Notes under the pieces: generated by a model
The model's input: the letters and a program-made list of their open reading frames with translations, nothing else
Told to the model about the DNA's origin: nothing
Databases searched by the model: none
In this document: positions 8,546-16,885 of the stretch, one piece after another
Position numbering within the stretch: position 1 is the first letter of the stretch
Layout: the number at the start of each line of letters is the position of its first letter
Assembly (NCBI RefSeq): GCF_027270315.1
Contig: NZ_CP114413.1
Location: 5,704,001-5,768,000 of the forward strand
Length of the DNA stretch: 64,000 nucleotides
Source: Streptomyces cinnabarinus
GTDB taxonomy: Bacteria; Actinomycetota; Actinomycetes; Streptomycetales; Streptomycetaceae
Reading direction: 5' to 3'
Program-made: the position numbers and the translations under genes

Positions 8546-9466
8546 TCACTCCAGACAAACTGCTCGATGACTGGGCGGCTCGGAAGCGGCGGCGAAGAGA
8601 TCCTCCGCAGCCGTAGCGTGCACTGCACGCTGTGCCCAGAGGTCCAGTTGCTCCAGGTCGGCACAGTCCTGTACCCGTCCCCGCACGGAGTCGGGCACCG
8701 TGACCCCCCGCCAGTCCAGGATCTGCAAGACCATCTCGGCCTTGGCTTGGGCTCGGCCCTCTTCGCGGCCTTCTTCCCGGACCTTCTCGGCGACCTCGTG
8801 CCGGAAGAAGTAGTGCACTGCCATCATCAGCTCCTTCCACGTCTGCTTGGCCTCGACATCGACCAGGCAGGATTCGACGAACTGCGCGAGCATGCCCGCG
8901 TTTTCGGTGTCGGTAGTCGCCAGGGCTGCGGCCAGCGGCTTCAGTATGGCAGTGGCACGAGGGCCCCGACCATGCGTCATCGCCGAGAACGCCGCGAGGA
9001 ACACGTCCCGCTGAGCTTCTGTCTCATCCTCGATGAGCGGCACATTCTCCGGACTTAGGACCAGCGGTCGCACGGTAAGCGAATGCCAGCCCGGTAGCCC
9101 CAGACGGATCGGCCGAGCCGCCCATCTGGCCGTGGAGACGCTCTGCGTCAGGACGATCAGAACCGGCTCCCAGCGATACTTCGCGTACAGGTAACTGAGG
9201 TAGTAGGCCCAGCTGCTCCGCTTGTCGTCGTCCTGCTTCCCTTGAGACTCGATGACCAACAAGTACGATCCGTCATCCGTCTCCGCCCGTAACAGCGTGT
9301 CCACGCGCCGTTCGATCGGTCCGATCTCCGTGAGATCCGCGTTCAGCACCGCGAAGTCGCGCGGTTCGGGGATTGGGATGTGAAGCACACGCTGGAGCGT
9401 CCGCGTGAAACCTGCCGGATCCTTCTGACAGATCTGATGCAGACCTTCATGTGGTGAGCTGACCAT
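8546..9466 (-). CDS. Rpn-like PD-(D/E)XK nuclease family protein
   Basis: Cytoplasmic protein of about 306 residues. The N-terminal half has a candidate PD-(D/E)XK core: D56 in RRVDTLLR, then YLLVIESQGK with E73, Q75 and K77, followed by YYLSYLYAKYRWEP. This is the layout of Rpn/YhgA-like transposase-associated nucleases. The C-terminal part holds a charged helix (EKVREEGREEGRAQAKAE), also usual in this family. The start is uncertain: ATG 9466 has AAGAAGG only three bases away and ATG 9484 is in frame 18 bases upstream. The physiological role of such proteins in Streptomyces is not known to me. Confidence 0.7.
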   Translation of the reverse strand: MVSSPHEGLHQICQKDPAGFTRTLQRVLHIPIPEPRDFAVLNADLTEIGPIERRVDTLLRAETDDGSYLLVIESQGKQDDDKRSSWAYYLSYLYAKYRWEPVLIVLTQSVSTARWAARPIRLGLPGWHSLTVRPLVLSPENVPLIEDETEAQRDVFLAAFSAMTHGRGPRATAILKPLAAALATTDTENAGMLAQFVESCLVDVEAKQTWKELMMAVHYFFRHEVAEKVREEGREEGRAQAKAEMVLQILDWRGVTVPDSVRGRVQDCADLEQLDLWAQRAVHATAAEDLFAAASEPPSHRAVCLE

Positions 9467-9501
9467 AGGCCTTCTTCTTTCCATCCGATCTGATCAACGA
9501 G

Positions 9502-9918
9502 TCACGCAGCGGCAAGGTCACACCACACGTACTTGCCGCGACGGCCATCACGGGACAGCGGCTGCCACCCCCACACATCGGCACAGGCCCGCACGAGAGC
9601 CAGGCCTCTCCCCTCCTCCTCCGCCCCACCCAGCCGCTCCCACTTCTCTGGCGGATCGGGAGGCGCGGGGTCGGCGTCCCATGCCCCGATCCGCAGCACC
9701 CCGGCCGACCAACGGACACGCAGGGCCGCGGGTCCTGCCGTATGGCGTACAGAGTTGGAGACCAGCTCCGCCCCGACCAGCTCGGCGGTGTCGACCAGAC
9801 GGATCAGGCCGTGGATGGTCAGGATCAGGCGGAGGGTGCGGCGACAGACAGGTACGGCGCGGGGGTCGTGGGGGATGTAGAGGGTGTACTCCCAGGCTTC
9901 GGGTTCGTTTGCTGGCAT
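9502..9918 (-). CDS. ATP-binding protein, anti-sigma-factor/serine-kinase-like HATPase (WhiJ-cassette member)
   Basis: HATPase_c_2-type protein of 138 residues. The ATG at 9918 follows AGGAG; longer in-frame starts lack a ribosome site. Visible signatures are the N-box-like AELVSNSVRHT, the G1 box RIGAWDADP and the G2 box EEGRGLALVRA. The family resembles RsbW-type anti-sigma kinases. It is transcribed away from the XRE regulator at 10144 with a 225-base promoter region between. With that gene and the DUF397 gene it forms the three-part cassette known from the whiJ/abaA loci of Streptomyces. Substrates are unknown. Confidence 0.85.
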   Translation of the reverse strand: MPANEPEAWEYTLYIPHDPRAVPVCRRTLRLILTIHGLIRLVDTAELVGAELVSNSVRHTAGPAALRVRWSAGVLRIGAWDADPAPPDPPEKWERLGGAEEEGRGLALVRACADVWGWQPLSRDGRRGKYVWCDLAAA

Positions 9919-10055
9919 GGGTGAACTCCTCTTGAGGGCGGGGCATGTTTGGGCGGGCGGTGGCATCGCCGCAGCCGTCACGACAGGACGGAGTGGTGCA
10001 CTACCGGGGGCGCCCGGCATGCCGCAGCGTGATCGCTACGTCACTGACAGTAGGT

Positions 10056-10067
10056 CCTAAATTTAGG
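10056..10067. promoter_or_regulatory. Candidate operator: perfect palindrome in divergent promoter of WhiJ-type cassette
   Basis: CCTAAATTTAGG, a perfect 12-base palindrome in an AT-rich island, lies about 77 bases before the XRE regulator and between it and the divergent HATPase gene. It is the best candidate for autoregulatory binding by the regulator; this is inferred from position. Confidence 0.45.
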
Positions 10068-10143
10068 CCCAAGCAAGCCGTTGTCGTAATCTTGCGCCCG
10101 AACGAGTCGCTGCCTCCCGGTCGTTGGAGGCAAGGAGGAAGTC

Positions 10144-10995
10144 ATGACGCGTCGGCGCAACCCCACCGCACGCCAGGTCCGATTGGGCGCTGAACTGCGC
10201 AAACTACGTGAGGCCGCAGGCCTGAAGGCGCGGGAAGCCGCAGCGCTGCTGGGCGCCGACTCCGTCCAGATGAGCCAGATCGAGTCCGGTGTCGCCGGTG
10301 TGAGCGAGACGCGCGTACGACGCCTCGCCGCTCACTATTCCTGCTCGGACGTGGAGTTGATCGACGCCTTGGTCGCGATGGCCACGGAGCGAGTGAGCGG
10401 CTGGTGGGAGAAATACCAGGATGACCTGCCGACGCCGTTCCTCGACCTGCCCGAGCTTGAACACCACGCCCGATACCGATGGGACGTCGACTTCCTGCAC
10501 ATCCCTGGCCTCCTACAGACCGAGGGCTATGCCCGGGCACTCTTCGCCTTCGTCAACCCGGAGTTCCCGGCGAGCGACGTGGAGCGCTGGGTGGAACACC
10601 GGATGAAGCGCAGGACCATCATCGAGCGACCCGACCCGGTCCCGTACGAGACGTTGATCCACGAGGCCGCCCTGCGCATCAGAGTCGGCGACCGAGCCGA
10701 GGCACGGGCACAACTCGTCCGCATCCTCGAACTCTCCGGAGCCGGTCACGTCACCGTCCGGGTCATCCCCTTCGAGTTGGACGGATTCGGCGGGGCCGGG
10801 AGCGCCATGGTCTATGCGGCCGGCCCGGTTCCCCAGCTGGACACCATGGTCCGCGACAGCCCCAGCGGGCCGGTCTTCGTCGATGCCGCGGCGCAACTCA
10901 CCCGCTATCGAACGCTCTTCCGTAGGGTAGAGGCGATGTCGCTCGAACCAGGCCGTTCGCGTGATTTCATCCACCGGCTGACGAAGGAGCTGTGA
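10144..10995 (+). CDS. XRE-family regulator with DUF5753 domain (WhiJ-like)
   Basis: DNA-binding regulator of 283 residues. The ATG at 10144 follows AAGGAGGAAGT. A Cro/C1-type helix-turn-helix spans about residues 12-67 (LGAELRKLREAAGLKAREAAALL, QMSQIESG). The DUF5753 domain follows, with DFLHIPGLLQTEGYARAL and DPVPYETLIHEAALR. Members act with small DUF397/BldB-like proteins in developmental control. The DUF397 gene begins 4 bases after its stop, and an anti-sigma-like gene is divergent. Probable autoregulation through the palindrome at 10056. Confidence 0.92.
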   Translation: MTRRRNPTARQVRLGAELRKLREAAGLKAREAAALLGADSVQMSQIESGVAGVSETRVRRLAAHYSCSDVELIDALVAMATERVSGWWEKYQDDLPTPFLDLPELEHHARYRWDVDFLHIPGLLQTEGYARALFAFVNPEFPASDVERWVEHRMKRRTIIERPDPVPYETLIHEAALRIRVGDRAEARAQLVRILELSGAGHVTVRVIPFELDGFGGAGSAMVYAAGPVPQLDTMVRDSPSGPVFVDAAAQLTRYRTLFRRVEAMSLEPGRSRDFIHRLTKEL

Positions 10996-10999
10996 GGAC

Positions 11000-11191
11000 G
11001 TGCTCACCCCCGACACCTGGACGAAGTCATCGTTCTCCGGAGGCGGCCAGGGCGATGCGTGCGTAGAGATAGCGAACTTCGGCGCACGGGTCGCCATACG
11101 CGACTCCAAGGACCGAACCCGCGCCGCCCTCTCCCTCCCCGCCGATGCCTTCACCACACTCATCGCGAGCCTCAAGGTGCGCGCCCGGTAG
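11000..11191 (+). CDS. DUF397 small regulatory protein (BldB/AbaA-orfD type)
   Basis: Protein of 63 residues starting at GTG 11000, 4 bases after the XRE gene. It shows the DUF397 pattern: WTKSSFSGGGQGDACVEIA near the N-terminus, a central VAIRDSKD and a C-terminal helix FTTLIASLK. Such proteins accompany WhiJ-like regulators and probably modulate their DNA binding. The stop overlaps the 3' end of a decayed Crp-type gene on the other strand by 20 bases. Confidence 0.9.
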   Translation: MLTPDTWTKSSFSGGGQGDACVEIANFGARVAIRDSKDRTRAALSLPADAFTTLIASLKVRAR

Positions 11192-11720
11192 ACCCGCCGC
11201 GGTTTCGCAGTTCAAGGAGTTCCGGGGCAAGGACAGTAATCGTGTGGCGATTAACCTCGATCAGGCCATCCTGGCGGAGCCGGGAGAGCGCGCGGTTGAC
11301 GGTCACCCTGGCGACCTCCAGGAGGTCGGCCAGCATCTGCTGGCTACCGGGCATGGTGACGTTTCCGCTCGCGCATGACGCGGCCTCGCTCGGCAGCCAA
11401 GCCGCCAGTCCGGCCGCCGCGGGCATCGTCGCAGAGGCGGTAATCCCTTCCTGGTGACGTCGGGCTTGGCCGGCAAGAACGCGCAGTACATGCCGCCGTC
11501 CATAAGGCGCGTCATCGATCACGGTCAGGGGCGGCGGTGGCTGCCACTCGACCGTGTCGCAGCAGCAGAAGATTTGACCCCGGATCACCGGCATTGCGCA
11601 GCGCATGACCGGCCGGGTAGCCGTGTGCAAGGGGGCGTCCCATACGTCGGGTTCTACCAAGGGGCGTGAGGGCGGCCCTGAAACAGCCGAGCAGCGACAC
11701 GATCGGCCGGAACTGCACGT
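11172..11720 (-). pseudogene. Decayed Crp/Fnr-family regulator
   Basis: On the minus strand two frames carry parts of one Crp-like regulator. Upstream (about 11720-11512) the phrase GYPAGHALRNAGDPGSNLLL resembles the cyclic-nucleotide-binding beta-roll. Downstream (ending 11172) LADLLEVARVTVNRALSRLR and DGLIEVNRHTITVL form a Crp-type helix-turn-helix. The two are in different frames with no continuous open frame between them, so at least one frameshift has occurred, and the region between has lost similarity. The 3' end overlaps the DUF397 gene. An unrelated short gene using the second frame cannot be excluded. Confidence 0.6.
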
Positions 11721-11819
11721 CGCTGAAGTAACGTCGCAGTAGGTCTCGGCCGTGACTCCCGATCGAGAACGTAGGTGTCCAGCGTCAGCGAATCGCCACC
11801 GCGGTATCCCGATGGCAGC

Positions 11820-12203
11820 TCATTCCATGTCGCCATCTACCCCGACCTCGACCTTCACTCGCACCCCGACCCGCAGCCCCCACCCCACCATCGCCCCGGC
11901 CTCGGTCTCCAGCACGTGGCGAGCGCGCAGCCTGGGTAGTCCGAGGCGCCCCGGCTTCATGGTCCGGACAGCGATGACGTTCAACCGCCAGTCGAGATAG
12001 GCGACATCGATGGGGATCCGCATGCCGACCGTGTGGATGCTGCTGGCGGGGGAGAGCAGGAGAACCCCATCCACGGCGTCCCGCCCAAGCAGCCCCCGAG
12101 TCCGAGCGCGATAGGACGAGGCGATCTCCAGAGGCAGGCCGACGTCCCCTGCCGCCCCCTGTACGACCAACTTCCCCACGCCGTCACGCCATTGCTGCCT
12201 CAT
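11820..12203 (-). CDS. DUF192 family protein
   Basis: Protein of 127 residues matching DUF192: ARTRGLLGR near residue 33, a central SIHTVGMRIPIDVAYLDWRL and the LETEAGAM segment. There is no obvious signal peptide, although many family members are exported. Function is not established. It lies in the promoter-rich stretch before a divergent lipoprotein gene. DUF192 genes are often found close to Tad loci in actinobacteria, so it may have been part of the upstream pilus locus before the accessory genes between them arrived; this is an inference. Confidence 0.8.
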   Translation of the reverse strand: MRQQWRDGVGKLVVQGAAGDVGLPLEIASSYRARTRGLLGRDAVDGVLLLSPASSIHTVGMRIPIDVAYLDWRLNVIAVRTMKPGRLGLPRLRARHVLETEAGAMVGWGLRVGVRVKVEVGVDGDME

Positions 12204-12398
12204 GCCCAGGAATCTCCCCGATCCGGATGGCGCTACGCATCACCGCTGACGGGCACTCTCCTTTGCATGTTCATAAGTGGAATGACCTGCTCGTGATGTG
12301 TACGTTGCACCAGGGTGCCGTGTTACGGAACCGTTACGGGCCGAATCGACGTCTCATTGGTTGTTTTGGACTCATACATCCCGTCAGTTGACGAGCAT

Positions 12399-12444
12399 CG
12401 CCCTGGTGTCACCGCATCACGCTGGATAGCGTTGCTTCGCTCAA
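12399..12444 (+). repeat. 46-base direct repeat, copy 1 (upstream of lipoprotein gene)
   Basis: This segment recurs at 14200-14245 with two mismatches, offset 1801 bases. Here it ends 29 bases before the lipoprotein start codon, so it is part of that gene's leader or promoter. Confidence 0.95.
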
Positions 12445-12473
12445 GAGAAGTCTCGTCTCACTGGGAGTCGACC

Positions 12474-13133
12474 GTGAACCGCCGCCCCACCCTCCTCGCA
12501 GCGCTCACGCTGACCGCCGCAGCGGCCCTGACGCTGTCCGCGTGCGGGAGCGACGACAGCTCCAAGGACAAGGACAACGACAAGATCGCGGGAGCCGACA
12601 CGGGGGGCAAGAAGTCCCCGTCGCCCACGGCCGCCGCGTCCGACTCCGGTGACCGCCCGAAGATCACCTTCCCGTCCGACGCGAAGAACGTTTTCGAGGA
12701 CCAGAAGACGGGCGACGCGGCGAAGGACGCGGTGCTCGCCGATAGCGCCTCGAGCGTGAACTCCGTCGACGAAGCGATCTTCGAGGGGAACACGGACACG
12801 AAGGCGCTCGGCTTCTACAACGCGGGCAAGGCCCTGGAGTCGTCGATCACTTTCGCGCAGCAGTACATCGACGGTGGCGACACGTGGACCGGCGTGACCC
12901 GCTACTTCGGCTACAAGGTGACCCTGTCCGGAGCTGACAAGGCATATGTCACCTACTGCTCCGACGAGAGCAAGTCCTTCATCAAGGACCGGAAGACCGG
13001 GAAGGTCGACAGGTCGCCTGCCACCGCGGACTCCTACGTGCGGTACAACACCAGCCTGACCAAGAACGACCAGGGAGTCTGGCAGACCACCAACATCGCG
13101 TCGAACGGGGGAGACAAGGCGTGCCAACCGTAA
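12474..13133 (+). CDS. Putative secreted lipoprotein, 219 residues
   Basis: Starts at GTG 12474 with GGGAG upstream. The signal peptide ends in the lipobox LSAC, followed by a Lys/Asp/Ser-rich linker and a soluble domain (DGGDTWTGVTRYFGYKVTLS, AYVTYCSDESK). The C-terminus is QTTNIASNGGDKACQP, containing the second of two cysteines outside the lipobox. No family was recognised. Its stop overlaps the next gene's start by 13 bases, and a remnant of a paralogue's C-terminus lies at 14241. The pair probably acts at the cell surface; function unknown. Confidence 0.8.
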   Translation: MNRRPTLLAALTLTAAAALTLSACGSDDSSKDKDNDKIAGADTGGKKSPSPTAAASDSGDRPKITFPSDAKNVFEDQKTGDAAKDAVLADSASSVNSVDEAIFEGNTDTKALGFYNAGKALESSITFAQQYIDGGDTWTGVTRYFGYKVTLSGADKAYVTYCSDESKSFIKDRKTGKVDRSPATADSYVRYNTSLTKNDQGVWQTTNIASNGGDKACQP

Positions 13134-14149
13134 GGAACTCGGCGAGGACCGCAACGGCCCTGACGCTCGTATGCGCGTCACTCTTCGCTGCCCAGACAGC
13201 CTTCGCCCGAGGGGGCTACGACAACAACGGCGACACGGAACAGAGCGCTGACACCAACGGAGACACGGTCTCCGTAACCGTCGGCGGTGTCGTGTTCGAC
13301 CGCTCCAAGAACGGCAGCGGCGAATCAACCGGCGCCCTGACCTCGACCACGGCCTGGACGCCGCCGCCCTGTTGGCATGCTCCGAAGTACACCCCCGAGG
13401 GGCTCCAGAAGTACCTGGAGCCGATCTGGGAGGCCGGCTCGACGGGCCACACCTGGGATGCCGAACAGCGCGAGAAGTACAACGCCAATGACGAGGAGAA
13501 GGGCTTCAACAAGGACAAGTCTGGCAAGGGCTACTGGTGGGGCGCCTACGTCAACGACAAGGACTTTCCCGCGGGTTGGGATGCCTGCTACGAGGACGAG
13601 TACTTCTGGGTTGACACTGGCGACGCCCCTCCCGCCAACATCGAGAACGCCGTAACCCCCGAAATCCTCGCCGAACTCGCCTACGCCGAGATCCGAGTCC
13701 CCGGCACCGAGGTCACACTCGCCCCCGAGAACGCCACGAAGGTCAACCTCCCGACGTGGGCCTGGTTGGATGCCGCGGAGTTCAAGCCGGTGTCGGTCAC
13801 GGCGTCCGTCCCGGTGCTGAACCTGGAGGCGACGGCCACCGCGGAGCCCGTATCCCTCCAGATCGAGCCCGGTACGGCCGACGCGGTCACCTACCCCGCG
13901 TCCGGCGTCTGCGAGATCAACAACGACCGTATCGGCGAGCCGTACGCCAAGGGTAAGGCGAACCGCACCCCGCCCTGCGGAGTGAAGTACCTTCGCTCGT
14001 CCGGCGACGACACCTTCCCGCTCCAGGCCACCATCACCTGGGAGATCACCTGGACCGGCACCGGCGGAGCCGGTGGCGAAATGCCCGATGGCACCTTCGG
14101 CGCCACCCAGGACGTGGTCGTCCAGGAAATCCAGTCCATCAACCGCTGA
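13121..14149 (+). CDS. Secreted protein of unknown function, 342 residues
   Basis: Exported protein beginning at GTG 13121, overlapping the lipoprotein stop. A signal peptide ends near AFARGG. The mature part has Trp/Tyr-rich segments (TAWTPPPCWHAPKYTPEGL, KGYWWGAYVNDKDFPAGW), a central region ending in TWAWLDAAEFKPV, and a beta-rich C-terminus (TFPLQATITWEITWTG). Four cysteines could pair extracellularly. No enzyme motif is visible. A hairpin terminator follows at 14156. A fragment of a paralogue with an in-frame stop is preserved at 17653-17905, so this family has been duplicated locally. Confidence 0.82.
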   Translation: MPTVRNSARTATALTLVCASLFAAQTAFARGGYDNNGDTEQSADTNGDTVSVTVGGVVFDRSKNGSGESTGALTSTTAWTPPPCWHAPKYTPEGLQKYLEPIWEAGSTGHTWDAEQREKYNANDEEKGFNKDKSGKGYWWGAYVNDKDFPAGWDACYEDEYFWVDTGDAPPANIENAVTPEILAELAYAEIRVPGTEVTLAPENATKVNLPTWAWLDAAEFKPVSVTASVPVLNLEATATAEPVSLQIEPGTADAVTYPASGVCEINNDRIGEPYAKGKANRTPPCGVKYLRSSGDDTFPLQATITWEITWTGTGGAGGEMPDGTFGATQDVVVQEIQSINR

Positions 14150-14155
14150 CACACA

Positions 14156-14184
14156 GGGCGCCGCTGGTTTGACCGGCGGCGCCC
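14156..14184 (+). terminator. Hairpin terminator after secreted protein gene
   Basis: GGGCGCCGCTGG and its near-complement CCGGCGGCGCCC are separated by five bases, starting 7 bases after the stop. There is no U-tract, as is common in Streptomyces. Confidence 0.7.
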
Positions 14185-14199
14185 TCAGCTGATCAGCTG

Positions 14200-14245
14200 C
14201 GCCCTGGTGTCACCGCATCACGCTGGATGGCGTTGCTTCGTTCAA
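14200..14245 (+). repeat. 46-base direct repeat, copy 2 (fused to gene remnant)
   Basis: Near-identical to 12399-12444. Here the copy runs directly into the C-terminal remnant of a lipoprotein paralogue, so a leader sequence and a gene tail have been joined by an internal deletion or recombination. Confidence 0.95.
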
Positions 14246-14396
14246 CAAGTTCCTGAGGACGGGTAAGACCGACGTCACGCCGGTGACGAAGGACAGCTAC
14301 GTCATCTACGCGGGCACATTGCGCGAAAGCAAAGGCGGCGTATGGGTCACCGAGACCCTGAATTCGCAGAGGGGGAGCGCGAAGTGCCTGCCCTGA
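14241..14396 (+). pseudogene. C-terminal remnant of a paralogue of the 12474 lipoprotein
   Basis: The frame starting TTC at 14241 encodes about 51 residues ending GSAKCLP and a stop. Aligned by eye to the end of the intact lipoprotein, FLRTGKTDVTPVTKDSYVIY matches IKDRKTGKVDRSPATADSYVRY, and GGVWVTETLNSQRGSAKCLP matches QGVWQTTNIASNGGDKACQP. No start, signal peptide or N-terminal part remains. Confidence 0.8.
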
Positions 14397-14555
14397 TCTG
14401 CGGACATCTGTTCGTGGGCTGACGATTCCGCCCCCCTCCTTCCTGTCCCGCAGCTGCTCCTCCTTACGAGGGGGAGCACTTCCGCATACGCCACGAACGC
14501 TCCGCCACGTCGTTCCTCCGTACGGTGCCTGGCGTGCAGGGAGAGGGGACGAAGG

Positions 14556-14888
14556 ATGGCGGAGCGGTTGGCTGTTGATGGTGGTGAGCTGACTCGGTTC
14601 ATGAACTCGCTGCGGAAGTCGCGCAGTTCACTGAACGGCGTCCGCAAGGCGTTGCTCGACTCGACGGTCACAGGACTCGGTACGGACGATCTCGACTGCG
14701 CCTGTGAGGACTTCCAGGAGGACTGGAAGTACGGCGCCGAGGAGATCGGCAAGCAGACGGAGGATCTCGCCGAGATCATCGGCAAGAGCCGGGATAGCTA
14801 TCTGGAGGTCGACAAGGCCCTGGAGGCGGCGCTGAGCAAGGCCGCGAAGGGCGGGTCGGGCAGTGGTGCGGACGGTGGTTCCAAGTGA
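14556..14888 (+). CDS. ESX/WXG100-like small helical protein (cassette A, gene 1)
   Basis: Helical protein of 110 residues, probably a small type VII (ESX-like) secretion partner. The ATG at 14556 follows GAGGGGACGAAGG. It has no signal peptide and consists of two long amphipathic stretches around a central W (FQEDWKYGAEEI), close to the WXG100 layout. The motif DLAEIIGKSRDSYLEVDKALEAAL aligns well with the equivalent part of the protein at 20991, its counterpart in cassette B. The stop overlaps the next start (GTGA), so the two are coupled. The Gly/Ser-rich tail is unlike canonical EsxA. Assignment rests on pattern only. Confidence 0.7.
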   Translation: MAERLAVDGGELTRFMNSLRKSRSSLNGVRKALLDSTVTGLGTDDLDCACEDFQEDWKYGAEEIGKQTEDLAEIIGKSRDSYLEVDKALEAALSKAAKGGSGSGADGGSK

Positions 14889-16165
14889 CCTACGCCCCCG
14901 GCATCGAAGAGACCGGCGCCGCCCTCGACCCCAAGTCCCGCGCGGACCTGGACAAGCCCCAGGGGCTCAAGTCGGCGCCCACCATTCCCCACCCGAACTA
15001 TCCCCACCTGGGCTTCAACCCCGTCCCCGGCAGCACCCAGACCGTCCGGGATCTGCATCTCAAACTCGCCGCCTGCGCGAAGGTCCTGGAGGACACCCAC
15101 GACCTCGTCACCAAGCTCCTTGACGGCAGCTACTGGAAGGGCGACGCCGCCGTTGCCTTCCGCGAGCAGCTCGATGGTGGGCCGCTGCCGCGGAATCTCA
15201 GGAACGCCGCGCGTTCGCTGTGTAAGGCCGTCACTCAACTCAGCCGCTGGGAGACGGAACTCGACGACTTCCAGCGGCGCGCCAAGCGGCTCGAGAGTGA
15301 CGCGCAGGATGCTCGCGACGCGGTGAAGCGTGCGGAGGGCAAGGCGGAGGCGGTTGTCGACGACGCCCAGTCGGAACTGGACAAGGTACTCGGCCGGGCG
15401 CGGCGGCTCGCCGAGGAGCACGAGGCCAGGGCCAAGCACCGGGCGGGGAAGATCCGGGCGGCGACGCAGAAGCTGGCGCCGCATGAGCCGGGGTGGTTCG
15501 ACGACGCGCTCGACTGGCTCGGCGAGAACCTGCCGGACGTCCTCAGCTTCCTGGCCGGCACGATCGCGGTGGCCGCACTGCTTCTCTCCGGGCCACTGGG
15601 GTGGGGCCTCGCGACGGTGGGAGTGCTGATGCTGGGGTCTTCGGCGATCAGTCTTACGGCGTTGTTCCTCCGGCTCGGCGATCCCGCAGTACGAGCATCT
15701 CTGTGGGACGGGATCCGGCACGGCGAACTTGATGCTGACTTCTGGAGCAACTCGGTGTCGGTCGGAGCGGATCTCGCGGGAGCACTGCCCGGCGTAGGTG
15801 CGGTTGGCAAGGGCGCGTTCGCGGGAATCAGGGAGGCTGCTCGCAGCACCACGGCAGTCAGTCTCGGGGAGAAGCTCTCCGTGGTCGGCACGAGGACCAT
15901 GGATGAGGCGAAGGGTGTGGCGAGCCTCGACAACGCGTTGGTCGTGAGGGCCGTGCGGGGACTGAGTGACCCGGAGAAGGCGGCCCGCGCGGTACAGGGC
16001 AGTTCAGGGCTGGTCGGAGTCGGGACCGGGGGATTCGGTCTTCACAACAAGGTGGTGGACGCCGAGGACGACGGCATCAAGGACGGCACGGTCGCAGGTA
16101 TCGATGGATCGCGGCTTGCGCTGGACACGGGCGCAATCTACGCACTGGCCCGTCATGTCCTCTGA
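14885..16165 (+). CDS. Putative type VII secreted/effector-like protein with central membrane helices (cassette A, gene 2)
   Basis: Protein of 426 residues, GTG start overlapping gene 1. The N-terminal 200 residues resemble a T7SS-signal type helical domain: NPVPGSTQTVRDLHLKLAAC, a W-x-G at SYWKGDAAVAF, then a long coiled coil rich in Arg, Glu and Ala. Two or three hydrophobic helices follow (about 215-265: FLAGTIAVAALLLSG, GLATVGVLMLG). The C-terminus is Gly-rich and lacks any toxin motif I recognise. It aligns in overall plan with the 434-residue protein of cassette B. It could be a polymorphic-toxin relative or a membrane component. Confidence 0.65.
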   Translation: MTYAPGIEETGAALDPKSRADLDKPQGLKSAPTIPHPNYPHLGFNPVPGSTQTVRDLHLKLAACAKVLEDTHDLVTKLLDGSYWKGDAAVAFREQLDGGPLPRNLRNAARSLCKAVTQLSRWETELDDFQRRAKRLESDAQDARDAVKRAEGKAEAVVDDAQSELDKVLGRARRLAEEHEARAKHRAGKIRAATQKLAPHEPGWFDDALDWLGENLPDVLSFLAGTIAVAALLLSGPLGWGLATVGVLMLGSSAISLTALFLRLGDPAVRASLWDGIRHGELDADFWSNSVSVGADLAGALPGVGAVGKGAFAGIREAARSTTAVSLGEKLSVVGTRTMDEAKGVASLDNALVVRAVRGLSDPEKAARAVQGSSGLVGVGTGGFGLHNKVVDAEDDGIKDGTVAGIDGSRLALDTGAIYALARHVL

Positions 16166-16189
16166 TTCCCAGGGCAAAGGAGCGATCTC

Positions 16190-16885
16190 GTGAATCCTGC
16201 CGCATATTCGACGGCTTGGGACCACCCTCCCACTCGGCGCGCTTGGGCGGGTCACATGAGCATGAATGTGATCGGTCTCGTGGGCTGGGCCGGCGGCTGG
16301 GTCCTGTTGCTCGGCATTTCCACACGCACCCCCAATTGGGCCGTGTGGATCTTCATGCCCTACTTCGTCTACGGCTTCTACCGAACCCTCGTCCAACTCC
16401 GCTGCCTCCCCACCGCCCTCCGCACCCTCCAAGTCCTCCAGCACTACCCCTGGCAACTCCTCCCCAACGCCCCCCGCGCCCTCGATGAGCACCCCGATGC
16501 CGAGGTCGGAGAGATGTGGATCGAGTTGCCTGATCCCAGTAGCCGTGGGAAGAGGGGGATTCCGCTCACCTTCGTCAAGCACTTCCGTGCCTACTGGTGG
16601 CTGCGACACATCGGCGGGCCGCGGACCAGACCGGAGCTCAAGGCGATGCTGGAGCCGCTCTGGTTCGCCGGTGACCCCCGGTTCCTGGGGGTCGTGGCGG
16701 TGAACGGTCGGCGCGGTGCCCCTCGGCGGCTGCACTTCCTCTACCAGCCGTCCGCGCTCGACGCACGGGCCGCACGGCGGGAGTGGGACGGCATCACCCC
16801 GGAAGACATCGAACGCGCACGCCGGGCCGGAGCCAGGTTCCTGCCGTCGGCGGTCGCCGTCACCCCCGCCAGGCAGGAGCCATGA
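16190..16885 (+). CDS. Membrane protein with C-terminal soluble domain (cassette A, gene 3)
   Basis: Protein of 231 residues, GTG start at 16190. Two hydrophobic helices near the N-terminus (VIGLVGWAGGWVLLLG and AVWIFMPYFVYGFY) are followed by a soluble part with FRAYWWLRHIGGPRTRPELKAMLEPLW and GVVAVNGRRGAPRRLHFLY. No family was recognised. The stop overlaps gene 4 (ATGA), tying it to the cassette. Immunity proteins for membrane-active effectors often look like this, but no direct evidence supports that here. Confidence 0.6.
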   Translation: MNPAAYSTAWDHPPTRRAWAGHMSMNVIGLVGWAGGWVLLLGISTRTPNWAVWIFMPYFVYGFYRTLVQLRCLPTALRTLQVLQHYPWQLLPNAPRALDEHPDAEVGEMWIELPDPSSRGKRGIPLTFVKHFRAYWWLRHIGGPRTRPELKAMLEPLWFAGDPRFLGVVAVNGRRGAPRRLHFLYQPSALDARAARREWDGITPEDIERARRAGARFLPSAVAVTPARQEP

